61,818 nucleotides of DNA from Myxococcota bacterium (GTDB taxonomy: Bacteria; Myxococcota_A; Polyangia; Palsa-1104; JAEUJZ01), in contig JANWXW010000097.1 of NCBI GenBank assembly GCA_025057315.1, positions 1 through 61,818 on the forward strand. Direction: 5' to 3'. Shown here in pieces: positions 33,154 through 41,368 of this stretch; the stretch's first letter is position 1, and each line of letters starts with the position of its first letter. A program made the position numbers and the translations under genes. The notes below the pieces were generated by a model. It was not told where the DNA came from, did not search any database, and worked only from the letters and a program-made list of their open reading frames with translations.

Positions 33154-35040
33154 ATGCAGTCACCCACCAAGCCCCGCCTTCAGCCTGGCAACAGCAAGCG
33201 CCCGACGCCCCCGACGCACGGGCCGGAGCCGCCCATGCCGCGCCTGTGGCCGGCCCTCATCCTGGTCACCATCCTGCTGGTGCTGCCTCGCCTGTTCGGG
33301 CCCGCCGAGAACCGAGTCACTTTCGACAAGTTCATCGAGCTGGCCGAGCAGGGCAAGGTGCGAAAGGTCGTCTTCCAGCCAGACAAGATCCTGGGCGAGG
33401 GCCCAACGCCCAAAGAGATCTACGTCACTGGCCGGCTGGAGTCGGTCGAGAAGGAGTTCGTGGCGCGTCTGGAGCAGCGCAAGATTCCCTACGACGCCAT
33501 CACCACGCAGTCGTGGCTGGTGACGGCGCTGTCGTGGCTGCTGCCGATGCTGGTGTTCTACTTCTTCTTTGCGTGGCTGCTGCGGCGTGCGGGCAGCTTC
33601 GCGGGGCCGCTCGCGAGCTTTGGCAAAAACAAGGCCCAGGTCTACGCGGAAAGGCGCACCGGGGTTACCTTCGCCGACGTCGCTGGACAGCAGGAGGCGA
33701 AGGCGGAGTTGCGCGAGATCATTGACTTCCTGCAGGCCCCCGAGCGGTACACACGCCTGGGGGGGCGCATTCCCAAGGGAGTGCTGCTGGTCGGGCCGCC
33801 GGGCACGGGCAAGACGCTGCTGGCACGCGCCGTGGCCGGCGAGGCGAGCGTGCCGTTTTTTTCCATCAGCGGCTCCGAGTTCGTCGAGATGTTCGTCGGC
33901 GTTGGCGCGGCGCGGGTGCGCGACCTGTTCAGCCAGGCCAAAGAGAAGGCGCCCTGTATCATCTTTATCGACGAGCTGGACGCCATTGGGCGGGCGCGCG
34001 GCGTGGCCGGCCCGGTGGCTGCGCACGAGGAGCGCGAGCAGACGCTCAACCAGCTTTTGACAGAGATGGACGGCTTCGACACCTCCACCGGGGTCATCAT
34101 CATGGCGGCGACCAACCGGCCCGAGATCCTGGACCCGGCGCTGCTGCGCGCCGGACGTTTCGACCGCCGCGTGGTGGTGGACCGGCCGACCCTGGAAGAC
34201 CGGCTCGAGATCCTTCAGGTGCACACGCGCAAGGTGGTGCTGAGCAAGGACGTGGACCTGCAGGCGGTGGCCGCGCTGACCGCGGGTCTGGTGGGCGCAG
34301 ACCTGGCCAACCTGGTCAACGAAGCAGCACTGCTGGCGGCGCGGCGCAACGCCGCTGCCGTGGAGGCCAGCGACTTCCAGGAGGCCATCGAGCGGGTGGT
34401 GGCAGGGCTGGAGCGGAAGTCACGCCGACTGTCGCCGAAGGAGAAAAATCAGGTCGCGCACCACGAGTGCGGCCATGCGCTGGTGGCAACGATGTTGCCA
34501 GGATGCGATCCGGTCAAAAAGATCAGCATCGTGCCGCGCGGCATCGGCGCGCTAGGCTACACGATGCAGCAACCAGCCGAGGAGGGCGACCGCTATCTGC
34601 TGACCCGCAGCGAGCTGCTGAACCGGATCACGGTGCTGCTGGGCGGCCGCGCGGCGGAGGAAGAGCTGCTGAACGATATCTCCACCGGCGCCCAGGACGA
34701 CCTGCGGCGAGCCACCGAGATGGCGCGCCGGATGGTCACCGAGCTGGGCATGTCAAAGTCGCTGGGCCTGCAGGCCTTCGACGGAGGCAGGGGCGCGTTC
34801 CTGGACGTGCCGGGCTTTAAGAGCCGGGAGTTTAGCGAGCGTACGGCACAGATGGTGGACGAGGAAGTCCAGACGCTGCTAGACGAGCTGTACGATAGGG
34901 CGCTGCGCCTGGTGCGCACGCACCGGCAGGGTCTGCTCAGAGCGGTGGCCGAGCTGCTCCAGAGCGAGGTGATGGAGGGGGCTCGCTTCCGCGCGCTCGT
35001 GCTCGGGGCCGACCAGCCAAGTGAGTCTACTGCCAGCTAG
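33154..35040 (+). CDS. ftsH: ATP-dependent zinc metalloprotease FtsH
   Basis: This is a membrane AAA+ protease that degrades unassembled and regulatory proteins. The 628-residue product has two N-terminal membrane helices (about 28-46 and 126-146) around a short periplasmic domain, then AAA+: Walker A GPPGTGKT (214-221), Walker [12 protein letters not shown] (about 269-279), [19 protein letters not shown] (SRH). The protease motif is HECGH at 437-441, where FtsH normally has HEAGH; both zinc histidines and the catalytic Glu are kept. The distal ligand region ([19 protein letters not shown]) is present. The start is the ATG giving MQSPTK; the frame upstream overlaps psd. It is divergent from psd. 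Confidence 0.94.
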   Translation: MQSPTKPRLQPGNSKRPTPPTHGPEPPMPRLWPALILVTILLVLPRLFGPAENRVTFDKFIELAEQGKVRKVVFQPDKILGEGPTPKEIYVTGRLESVEKEFVARLEQRKIPYDAITTQSWLVTALSWLLPMLVFYFFFAWLLRRAGSFAGPLASFGKNKAQVYAERRTGVTFADVAGQQEAKAELREIIDFLQAPERYTRLGGRIPKGVLLVGPPGTGKTLLARAVAGEASVPFFSISGSEFVEMFVGVGAARVRDLFSQAKEKAPCIIFIDELDAIGRARGVAGPVAAHEEREQTLNQLLTEMDGFDTSTGVIIMAATNRPEILDPALLRAGRFDRRVVVDRPTLEDRLEILQVHTRKVVLSKDVDLQAVAALTAGLVGADLANLVNEAALLAARRNAAAVEASDFQEAIERVVAGLERKSRRLSPKEKNQVAHHECGHALVATMLPGCDPVKKISIVPRGIGALGYTMQQPAEEGDRYLLTRSELLNRITVLLGGRAAEEELLNDISTGAQDDLRRATEMARRMVTELGMSKSLGLQAFDGGRGAFLDVPGFKSREFSERTAQMVDEEVQTLLDELYDRALRLVRTHRQGLLRAVAELLQSEVMEGARFRALVLGADQPSESTAS

Positions 35041-35063
35041 CGCCTGCCCCGGGCCGGGGCGCT
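35039..35063. terminator. GC hairpin between convergent ftsH and lipoprotein genes
   Basis: AGCGCC (35039-35044) pairs with GGCGCT (35058-35063), with a further GCCCC/GGGGC alternative inside. There is no T tract. It sits exactly at the two convergent stop codons, so it may end transcription in both directions. Confidence 0.45.
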
Positions 35064-35511
35064 ACCGGATGGCCGGCGCAGGAGGGGGTGGTCCGCCAGC
35101 TGGGGGCGGAGGGGGCACACCCGGCGCAGGCGGCGGCACCACCGGCTGGTACGCAGGCGCAGGCGGCGGCACGTACCCGCCACCCTGAGGAGCCCAGTAG
35201 CCGCGGATGTACACGCCGCCCGAATAGCTGGGGGGAACATAGCTGTACCCTGCCATCACCGCCTGGCAGTGACCCCGTACCCAGTACCAGCCTCCATTCC
35301 AGTCCCAGTATCCGGGAATATACACCTGGCCGTAGCCGCAGTGCAGCACCGGCTCGTAGCGCGGCGGCGGTGGCGCCACCGACACCGAGATGGGCGGCGG
35401 CGGGCCGACGGGGATGGTGGCGGAGACATACCCCCCTCCCGATGTCATCACGTAGTCAGCATAGCAGCCACCGGTCGCAGCCACGCACAGGGCCACCAGG
35501 AAGCGTTTCAT
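35062..35511 (-). CDS. Small Pro-rich lipoprotein with WxW domain (paralogue of 22566-23183)
   Basis: The function is unknown. The 149-residue product has a lipoprotein signal (MKRFLVALCVAATGGC, lipobox ATGGC). Its central domain reads HCGYGQVYIPGYWDWNGGWY, then WVRGHCQAVMAGYSYVP and VYIRGYWAPQGGG. The same framework occurs in the lipoprotein at 22566-23183. The C-terminal ~45 residues are almost only Pro, Gly, Ala and Val. The ATG has AAGGAGG 6 bases upstream. The gene is convergent with ftsH. Confidence 0.8.
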   Translation of the reverse strand: MKRFLVALCVAATGGCYADYVMTSGGGYVSATIPVGPPPPISVSVAPPPPRYEPVLHCGYGQVYIPGYWDWNGGWYWVRGHCQAVMAGYSYVPPSYSGGVYIRGYWAPQGGGYVPPPAPAYQPVVPPPAPGVPPPPPAGGPPPPAPAIR

Positions 35512-35713
35512 TGGTCCTCCTTCCGGTCATGGTCATGATCATTTACTCCCGTTGGACGGGCAAGCTGTTTCATCCTTCAAACTCCCCCAGACTGGCTCGT
35601 GAATCTCGTGAATGATATAGCCTGAACACCGTCCACCCAAGCAGGGGCATGAGACAGCCCCAAGGCCCCACGCGAGGGCGCGCGAATGCAGCCTGCCCGG
35701 TCCGAGGCGCACC

Positions 35714-36532
35714 ATGCACACGGCCACCCTGGTTCTGCGATCCATCCTGGTGATGCTGGCCCTGAGCGCCGGCTTCTCTGTCGCGGCGGCTCCGGGCCGG
35801 ACGCTACGTGCCCAGGCCCTGTACGCCCTGCTTCTAGACCTGGCGCGCATTGAGATCAGTAACATTGAGCGCGAGGACCCGCATGTAGAGCAGGCCATCC
35901 AGCAGCAAATCAACCTGGCCCGCCGCCAGCTCCTGGGCGCCGTGGAGGGGACGGTGCCGTTCGTGCCAGCGCTGCGGGCGGTCCAGCGGCATGTACAGAG
36001 CATCAGCTTCTATCACGAAAGGAGCCATCCCAGGGACCAGGAAGTGCTGCTGCGGCTGCAGCGCCAGATCGGCCAGCTCCAGGCGCGCATCGATCAGCTC
36101 CTGGCCCTCGCCACGGACTGGCACACGCCCTCCCCGCCGCCCGGGTGGAGCCCCCCTCCCAACTGGGCCGAACCCGGCTGGGCCCCGCCTCCGATGCCGC
36201 CCGCGCCGATGCCCCCACCCCGGTCCTCGCCCCTTGGAGCGGGGCTGCCGATGTCGGAAGACCGGTTTGCCCACCTGCTCCACCAGGTGCGCAGCGCGAC
36301 CTTCGAAAGGGCGCAGCTGAACCTGCTGCGCGATGCGGTGCGGTCCGGAAGCTGGTTCACCTGCCGGCAGATCGTGGCCATCATGGGCCTGCTGTCGTTT
36401 GACCATACCAAGGTGGAGGCGGCTGCCCTGCTGTACCCGCGAGCCGTCGATCCGCAGAACGTTGCGGACCTGCTGTCCGCCCTGACCTTTGAAAGCCACC
36501 GGCAGCAGCTGCGCCAGCGCCTGGGTTATTGA
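35714..36532 (+). CDS. Exported DUF4476 protein
   Basis: The 272-residue product has a signal peptide (VLRSILVMLALSAGFSVAAA), a helical region to about residue 140, a Pro-rich linker, and a C-terminal DUF4476 domain at about 175-272: RFAHLLHQVRSATFERAQLN, SWFTCRQIVAIMGLLSFDHT, then KVEAAALLYPRAVDPQNVAD and FESHRQQLRQRL. DUF4476 is frequent in exported myxobacterial proteins; its function is not known. No SD is seen before the ATG; the leader region is 202 bases from the divergent lipoprotein gene. Confidence 0.85.
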   Translation: MHTATLVLRSILVMLALSAGFSVAAAPGRTLRAQALYALLLDLARIEISNIEREDPHVEQAIQQQINLARRQLLGAVEGTVPFVPALRAVQRHVQSISFYHERSHPRDQEVLLRLQRQIGQLQARIDQLLALATDWHTPSPPPGWSPPPNWAEPGWAPPPMPPAPMPPPRSSPLGAGLPMSEDRFAHLLHQVRSATFERAQLNLLRDAVRSGSWFTCRQIVAIMGLLSFDHTKVEAAALLYPRAVDPQNVADLLSALTFESHRQQLRQRLGY

Positions 36533-36845
36533 ATGTCAATTGCATGTCCCATCCTGAGGGAGCGGAAGAAGCCAGAGCTGGCCAGGACCCCATACAACAG
36601 GCTGCGTGCATCGGGCTGGCCCAGGTGCTGGGCCGCGGCATCGCGTTGGTGCACGCTCAGCGGGGGCTGCTGCGGGGGCGTGTGTGCGGCTTATGCGGTT
36701 CAGCCTGAGGCCGATGTCGTCACCCTGACCAGAGGCCTGCGACCGCAACGGCCCCTACCAAAGAGCACTCGATACGGACCTGAGCAGCGGAGCAGGTGCC
36801 TTCCAGTGGACCCATGGGGATGCCGGCAAGCTCGACGGGCGTGGA
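36533..36845. other. Intergenic region between convergent genes
   Basis: These 313 bases lie between the DUF4476 gene and the TPR peptidase gene. Short frames are of shadow composition; I recognise no gene, RNA or clear terminator. Confidence 0.4.
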
Positions 36846-39521
36846 CTACCTGGCCCGCGCCCGCAGCCGTTCGATGCGCTGGCGACGCTGCCGGATCTGC
36901 GCTGCCTCCTCCTCGTCTGCGGGCGTCGGCAGGGCAGCCAGGGCCGCCTCCAGCTCCGCAGCCGCCTCCCTGCGTCGGCCCAGCTCCAGCAGAGCCTCGC
37001 CGAGTTGAGCCCGCAGCTCGGCGTTGTACGGGTCCAGGTGACGCGCAAGGTCAGCCACCTGGAGCATGTCCGCCCACCGCTTGCGCGCGTGCAGCCGCCG
37101 CACCAGCGACCGCGCCAGGTCTGCGTCCATGATTTCCAGCCGCGAGGCCTCCAGCAGTTCGCGCAGCGCATCGTCCTCTCGCTGCTGCTTCTCGTACAGC
37201 TTCGCCAGCTCCAGGTAGGGCTCGGCGCGATCGGGATCGAGCTGTCGCGCGCGCCCCAGCTCCCGCTCGGCGGCTGGCAGGTCGCCCCGCTGGGCCGCCA
37301 GCATCCCCAAGCGCAGGCGCACGTCGTAGCCATCTCCGTCAGCGCCCAGCAGTGCCTGGAAGGCCTGTTCGGCCGCGGGCAGGTCCTTGCGGCGCAGCAG
37401 CACCTCACCCCGCGCCAGCAGCGCCTCGCGGCAGCGCGGGTCCAGCTCCAGGGCAGCCTGCACCTCGGCCAGCGCCTTGTCCATGGCGCCTCTGGCCAGA
37501 TACGCTAGGGCCAGCAGCCCGCGAAGCCGCGCCTGGCCCGGGTGCTGCTTGACCTCCTCCATCAGGCCCTCTAAATCCGAATAATCAGAGGGACGAACAT
37601 AGAAGGTACCCCGGTATACGCTGAGTCGCTCCTCGAGGTCCTGGCGGAAGGCCTCGTCCAGCGCGGACATGGACTGGCCCGTCACCTGCGGTAGGACCTC
37701 GTGGGTTCGTTTGCCTTCAGCAAACAAACGCAGGGCGCGCACGATGGCTGCAAAGCCAAAGCGGCGGATGAGGAAGTCCACAGCGGCCGCCGCGTGGTGG
37801 TAGGCGACGACGATATGGGCCACGTCGCGGGCGCGGGAGAAGCCGGCATTGAGCTGGCTCAGCGGCGGCAGCCGTCCATCGCGCAGCGCAGCGTACAGCT
37901 CGGCCCGCGTCCGCCGCGTCCACTCCGGTCGCTCGTGCGCCGTTTCCCACTCGGACAGCCCCTCGGTGAACCACCGCGGCACGCGGGAGCGCGACATCTG
38001 GATGGCAAAGACGTGGCTCAGCTCGTGCCAGATCATCAGGCCCCAGTTGAAGGCCGCTTGGGCCGGCGAGCGGCCCGTGACCACCTGCCCGAACGTCACG
38101 CCCAGGGCCACCAGGTGGGGCAGGCCCACCGTGCGCACGGCATAGTGCCGGGGGTCTGCGTACAGCTCGATCGTGATCGGCAGGCGGGGGGTAAAGCCGT
38201 AGCGGGCGGTCAGGGCCTGCCATTCTTTTTGCACCAGAGGCACCAGCAGCGGCAGCAGCAGGGCCCGCTCGGAGGCAGGCAGACGCACGCGCAGCCCCCC
38301 CCGGCCGGGGGCCCGTGGGTCGATGTCCAGGGTCACCATGTGATACTTGGAGGGTATAATTTTTTCGAACAATTCCAATAGATTAAACGTTCGCACATGG
38401 AACGGATCGCCCTTCCAGGCACGCCGCAGGGCCTCTAGGCCGCGCTCGTCCTGGCCCAGGCGCAAGTAACCGACGCCCAGCGCGGACCAGGCGTAGAAGT
38501 CCTTGGGATGGATCGCCACCGCCTCCTCCAGCAGCGCCACGGCCTCCTCGTAGCGGTGGTGGGTGACGAGCAGCTCGGCTACGGTGCGATGGAAGGCGGT
38601 ATAGGTGGGGTGCTGCGCCAGCACGCGCTGCTTCTCGGCGAGGAACTGCTCTTTCTGCTCCAGCAGCAGGTGAGCCGCAGCAGCCAGGCTGCGGGCGGCC
38701 AGGTCGGCGGGGTTGCGCTGCAACAGCTCCCTGGTGATCCGCAGCGCCTCCTCGTACTCTTCGTTGTCGATGAGGAGCTCGGCGCGGATGGCGAGCGCCT
38801 CCGGATGGTATGGATGCACCGCCAGCGCCCGCCGGATTTCCTTGTCTGCGCCGGCCACATCGTTGTCCTGTTCGAGCTTGACGCGCGCCAGCAGCGCCCG
38901 CCCATCCGGGTCGTCAGGATCCTGAGCCAGCGCTTCCTTCAGGCACAGCTCCGCCTCGCCGACGTTGTACTTTTCCATCAGGAGCCGGGCCCACTCGATG
39001 TTCACGCGTACAATCTCGCGGCCGAGCTTTTGCTCGCGTGCCAGCGCAGCCGCATCGCGCAGCACATCGTTGGCATCCTGAAAGCTGCCCAGATAGCGCG
39101 CGGCCACGCCCAGCAGACGCAGAGCGGCGGGGTTCTTCTTATCCAGGGCCCCGCTGTCGTGCTCATCGAAGAAGAGGTTCCACAGGGCCCGCTCGCGGTC
39201 GCGTTGCCCGGTCTGCCGATACAGAAGGCCCAGCTCAGCCCGCGGCGCAAGCGCCTGGGGGTCGCGCTCTGTCGCCGTCAAAAGGAGCTGCTCAGCCTCC
39301 CGCAGACGCCCCAGGGACGCCAGCGCCCGCCCTGCCAGGGCATCGACGACACCGCGCTCGGCCGGTGGCAGCCGCTCGCGAGCGAGCCCGCGGTGGAGCT
39401 GAATTGCCTCGGCCGCCTTGCCGGCGCGCAGCAACGCCTCCATGCGCTCGCTGGGTCCTGCCCCTGGCGCGGCCCAGGTAGCCGTCGCAACGAGTAGGCA
39501 CAGCAGGCAGGGCAGGCGCAT
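36846..39521 (-). CDS. TPR-repeat protein with gluzincin metallopeptidase (MA-like) domain
   Basis: The 891-residue exported protein has a signal peptide (MRLPCLLCLLVATATWAAPG) and about eight TPR repeats (residues 30-400). A peptidase-MA-like domain has zinc motif HELSH (about 497-501, in LMIWHELSHVFAIQMSRSRV) and the third-ligand glutamate region RWFTEGLSEWE about 20 residues later. More TPR repeats run to the end. The catalytic residues are intact, so it is probably a periplasmic or surface metallopeptidase with a TPR scaffold; the substrate is unknown. The start is the ATG at the signal peptide; the frame runs upstream without support. TACAAT lies 14 bases before it and no SD is present. 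Confidence 0.85.
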   Translation of the reverse strand: MRLPCLLCLLVATATWAAPGAGPSERMEALLRAGKAAEAIQLHRGLARERLPPAERGVVDALAGRALASLGRLREAEQLLLTATERDPQALAPRAELGLLYRQTGQRDRERALWNLFFDEHDSGALDKKNPAALRLLGVAARYLGSFQDANDVLRDAAALAREQKLGREIVRVNIEWARLLMEKYNVGEAELCLKEALAQDPDDPDGRALLARVKLEQDNDVAGADKEIRRALAVHPYHPEALAIRAELLIDNEEYEEALRITRELLQRNPADLAARSLAAAAHLLLEQKEQFLAEKQRVLAQHPTYTAFHRTVAELLVTHHRYEEAVALLEEAVAIHPKDFYAWSALGVGYLRLGQDERGLEALRRAWKGDPFHVRTFNLLELFEKIIPSKYHMVTLDIDPRAPGRGGLRVRLPASERALLLPLLVPLVQKEWQALTARYGFTPRLPITIELYADPRHYAVRTVGLPHLVALGVTFGQVVTGRSPAQAAFNWGLMIWHELSHVFAIQMSRSRVPRWFTEGLSEWETAHERPEWTRRTRAELYAALRDGRLPPLSQLNAGFSRARDVAHIVVAYHHAAAAVDFLIRRFGFAAIVRALRLFAEGKRTHEVLPQVTGQSMSALDEAFRQDLEERLSVYRGTFYVRPSDYSDLEGLMEEVKQHPGQARLRGLLALAYLARGAMDKALAEVQAALELDPRCREALLARGEVLLRRKDLPAAEQAFQALLGADGDGYDVRLRLGMLAAQRGDLPAAERELGRARQLDPDRAEPYLELAKLYEKQQREDDALRELLEASRLEIMDADLARSLVRRLHARKRWADMLQVADLARHLDPYNAELRAQLGEALLELGRRREAAAELEAALAALPTPADEEEAAQIRQRRQRIERLRARAR

Positions 39522-39601
39522 CGGAGGCAAAGAGCATTGTACCAGGGCCTCGCGCGCACCTGACCATGGCCGGCTGGGGCAAAAGGGGGTACCTTCTGGC
39601 C

Positions 39602-40102
39602 ATGGACCAGAGTGACCAGAGCGGCGATCGCGAGATCCCTCCGGCAGCATACGATACCTTTGACGAGTTCTTGCAGGCGGCCATTAAGGAGTATTACGAG
39701 CGTGGCTGGCGGCGACCGGGCTTTGTGGCGCTGCTGCTTGCTTCCGGTCAGGCGGGAGCGCTGGCCCGCGATGCCCTCAGCAGCCCCGACGGCCTGAAAA
39801 AGCTCGCGCTGGGGACCTTTGGACTCGTTGCCGTGCGCATGATCCTGACCCGCGTGCTCACCGGGCCGCTCGGCCTGCTGCTCACAGGCGTTTCGCTGGC
39901 CTCACTTATCGCCCTGTTCCTGAAGAACCAGAAAGAAATCGCCCAAAAGACCGCCAGGTACCGGGAGCTGATCGACCGGACCCGCCAGGCATTCGACGAG
40001 GCGCAGGCTGGCTACCGGCAGAACCGCATGGATGCGCGGGAAAGGAACCTCATGGTCGAGGGCCTGCTAAAGCGGTTTCTCCGCGAGTGCGAGGAAATCT
40101 AG
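39602..40102 (+). CDS. Uncharacterised membrane protein
   Basis: I do not recognise this family. The 166-residue product has an acidic N-terminus (YDTFDEFLQAAIKEYYERGW), then a hydrophobic region with two likely membrane segments (KLALGTFGLVAVRMILTRVL and TGPLGLLLTGVSLASLIALF, about 77-115), and a C-terminal charged coiled-coil-like helix (KNQKEIAQKTARYRELIDRT). The ATG chosen has no SD but TACCTT ends 6 bases before it; an ATG 12 codons earlier is the alternative. The layout resembles small membrane proteins with a cytoplasmic coiled coil. Confidence 0.6.
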   Translation: MDQSDQSGDREIPPAAYDTFDEFLQAAIKEYYERGWRRPGFVALLLASGQAGALARDALSSPDGLKKLALGTFGLVAVRMILTRVLTGPLGLLLTGVSLASLIALFLKNQKEIAQKTARYRELIDRTRQAFDEAQAGYRQNRMDARERNLMVEGLLKRFLRECEEI

Positions 40103-40141
40103 CCAGAGGGGTGCCGAACCCCCTGGTCCGTGGCGGGTGGC

Positions 40142-40147
40142 TACACT
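40142..40147 (+). promoter_or_regulatory. Candidate -10 box (leaderless) of the exported protein gene
   Basis: TACACT ends 8 bases before the ATG at 40156; there is no SD between them. This is one of several TANNNT boxes at this position in the window. Confidence 0.35.
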
Positions 40148-40155
40148 GCCGGCCG

Positions 40156-41283
40156 ATGCGCAGCCTGATCGCCTGCATGGTGCTGCTGCTGTCGGGGACG
40201 GCCCTTGGGTTGTCGGACTCCCGAGACCCCCATGAGCCGGCGCCGATGAGCTGGCTGGGTCCGCCCCAGGCGCCCGGGGCACGCGTGGAGCCGGCCGGGG
40301 TCCACGTTGAGATTGCTGCGACCCGGCGGAGTGTCCGCGTGGAGGCCAGCTGGCGGGTTCAGGCTCCGCCTGGCCCGGTGCAGCTGTCTGTGCCCAGCAG
40401 CCTCTTTCAAGTGGGTCTATGGCTGGATGGCAAGCCGACGGACGCCCAGGTCGAACAGGCTCCTGCGCCGGAGCCACCTGCCGCCCAGGACGTGCGCATC
40501 GACCCAGACAGTGGCCGGCCCTACGCACGTGCCCCACTCCGCCAGGGCCCCGCTGTCCTGTACATCCACCGCTTTGCGGGCGTGGTGCCGCCCTCGGGGC
40601 AGTTGGAGCTTCGTGCCGCTGCGGTGCTGTCCTCCGGCTTCGATCGCAAGCGGCGGCGGCGCCAGGTGGTGGAGCAGACCCATCTGCTGCACCGGCGGCC
40701 TGACTTTTTTGTCTATCATTTTGCTGCCCGGGGACCGGGCGGCCAGATCACGCTGGGCCGCCCCCCGAACACGGTCGCGCAGGCCCGCATGGTCGATGGC
40801 GTGCTGCGCATCGCCGCCACCGCGCGCCGCCCCTTGCCGCTTGCCGCCACCTTTGGCCTCGGCTTGGGTCTTTCCGGAGCGGATGGGGGTGAGCAGGCCC
40901 TGTCCCACCAAGGGTTGCTCCGTGCCAGCCTGGACCTGCTGCTACCTTGGGGCGATGCGCTGGCTACATCCGTCGATGGCGGGAGCGACCTGGCACAGCA
41001 TCACCACCTGACCTGCGCGCTGGTGTACCAGCTTTACTCTCCCTCCATTCCCTTTACCCTGGTGCCGCTGGGCGGGCACTTGGACGTGGGTCCGGCCGTG
41101 GAGACATGGCCGACCCTGCGCCCTGGGATCCGCCTCGGGCTGGGCCTTCATGTGGGTCCTATGGGGCTGCTGCTCAGCGCCGACCTGTTCCCCGAGCAGG
41201 CGCCGTCCCCAGAGGAGGGGGATGCGCCCCAGGCCAGGCGGCTCCGCCACCGGATCGGGCTGCTGCTAAGTCTGGGTCTATGA
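40156..41283 (+). CDS. Exported protein of unknown function
   Basis: I do not recognise this family. The 375-residue product starts MRSLIACMVLLLSGTALG, a Sec signal peptide. The mature part is mostly beta: a region with HVEIAATRRSVRVEASWRV and QLSVPSSLFQVGLWLDGK, then a long stretch ending in alternating strands (RLGLGLHVGPMGLLLSADL, HRIGLLLSLGL). The first part could be a sandwich domain and the last ~150 residues a small barrel, but this is weak inference. No SD; TACACT lies 8 bases upstream of the start. Confidence 0.6.
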   Translation: MRSLIACMVLLLSGTALGLSDSRDPHEPAPMSWLGPPQAPGARVEPAGVHVEIAATRRSVRVEASWRVQAPPGPVQLSVPSSLFQVGLWLDGKPTDAQVEQAPAPEPPAAQDVRIDPDSGRPYARAPLRQGPAVLYIHRFAGVVPPSGQLELRAAAVLSSGFDRKRRRRQVVEQTHLLHRRPDFFVYHFAARGPGGQITLGRPPNTVAQARMVDGVLRIAATARRPLPLAATFGLGLGLSGADGGEQALSHQGLLRASLDLLLPWGDALATSVDGGSDLAQHHHLTCALVYQLYSPSIPFTLVPLGGHLDVGPAVETWPTLRPGIRLGLGLHVGPMGLLLSADLFPEQAPSPEEGDAPQARRLRHRIGLLLSLGL

Positions 41284-41352
41284 CCCATTGTCCGGTGGCC
41301 AGAGCTGGCGGCAAGCATCATGCTGAAGCGGAGTACTATGTTTCTGACCGAG

Positions 41353-41358
41353 TAGAAT
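41353..41358 (+). promoter_or_regulatory. Candidate -10 box (leaderless) of the sulfatase-like gene
   Basis: TAGAAT ends 10 bases before the ATG at 41369, with CACCCCAGCC between and no SD. Confidence 0.35.
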
Positions 41359-41368
41359 CACCCCAGCC

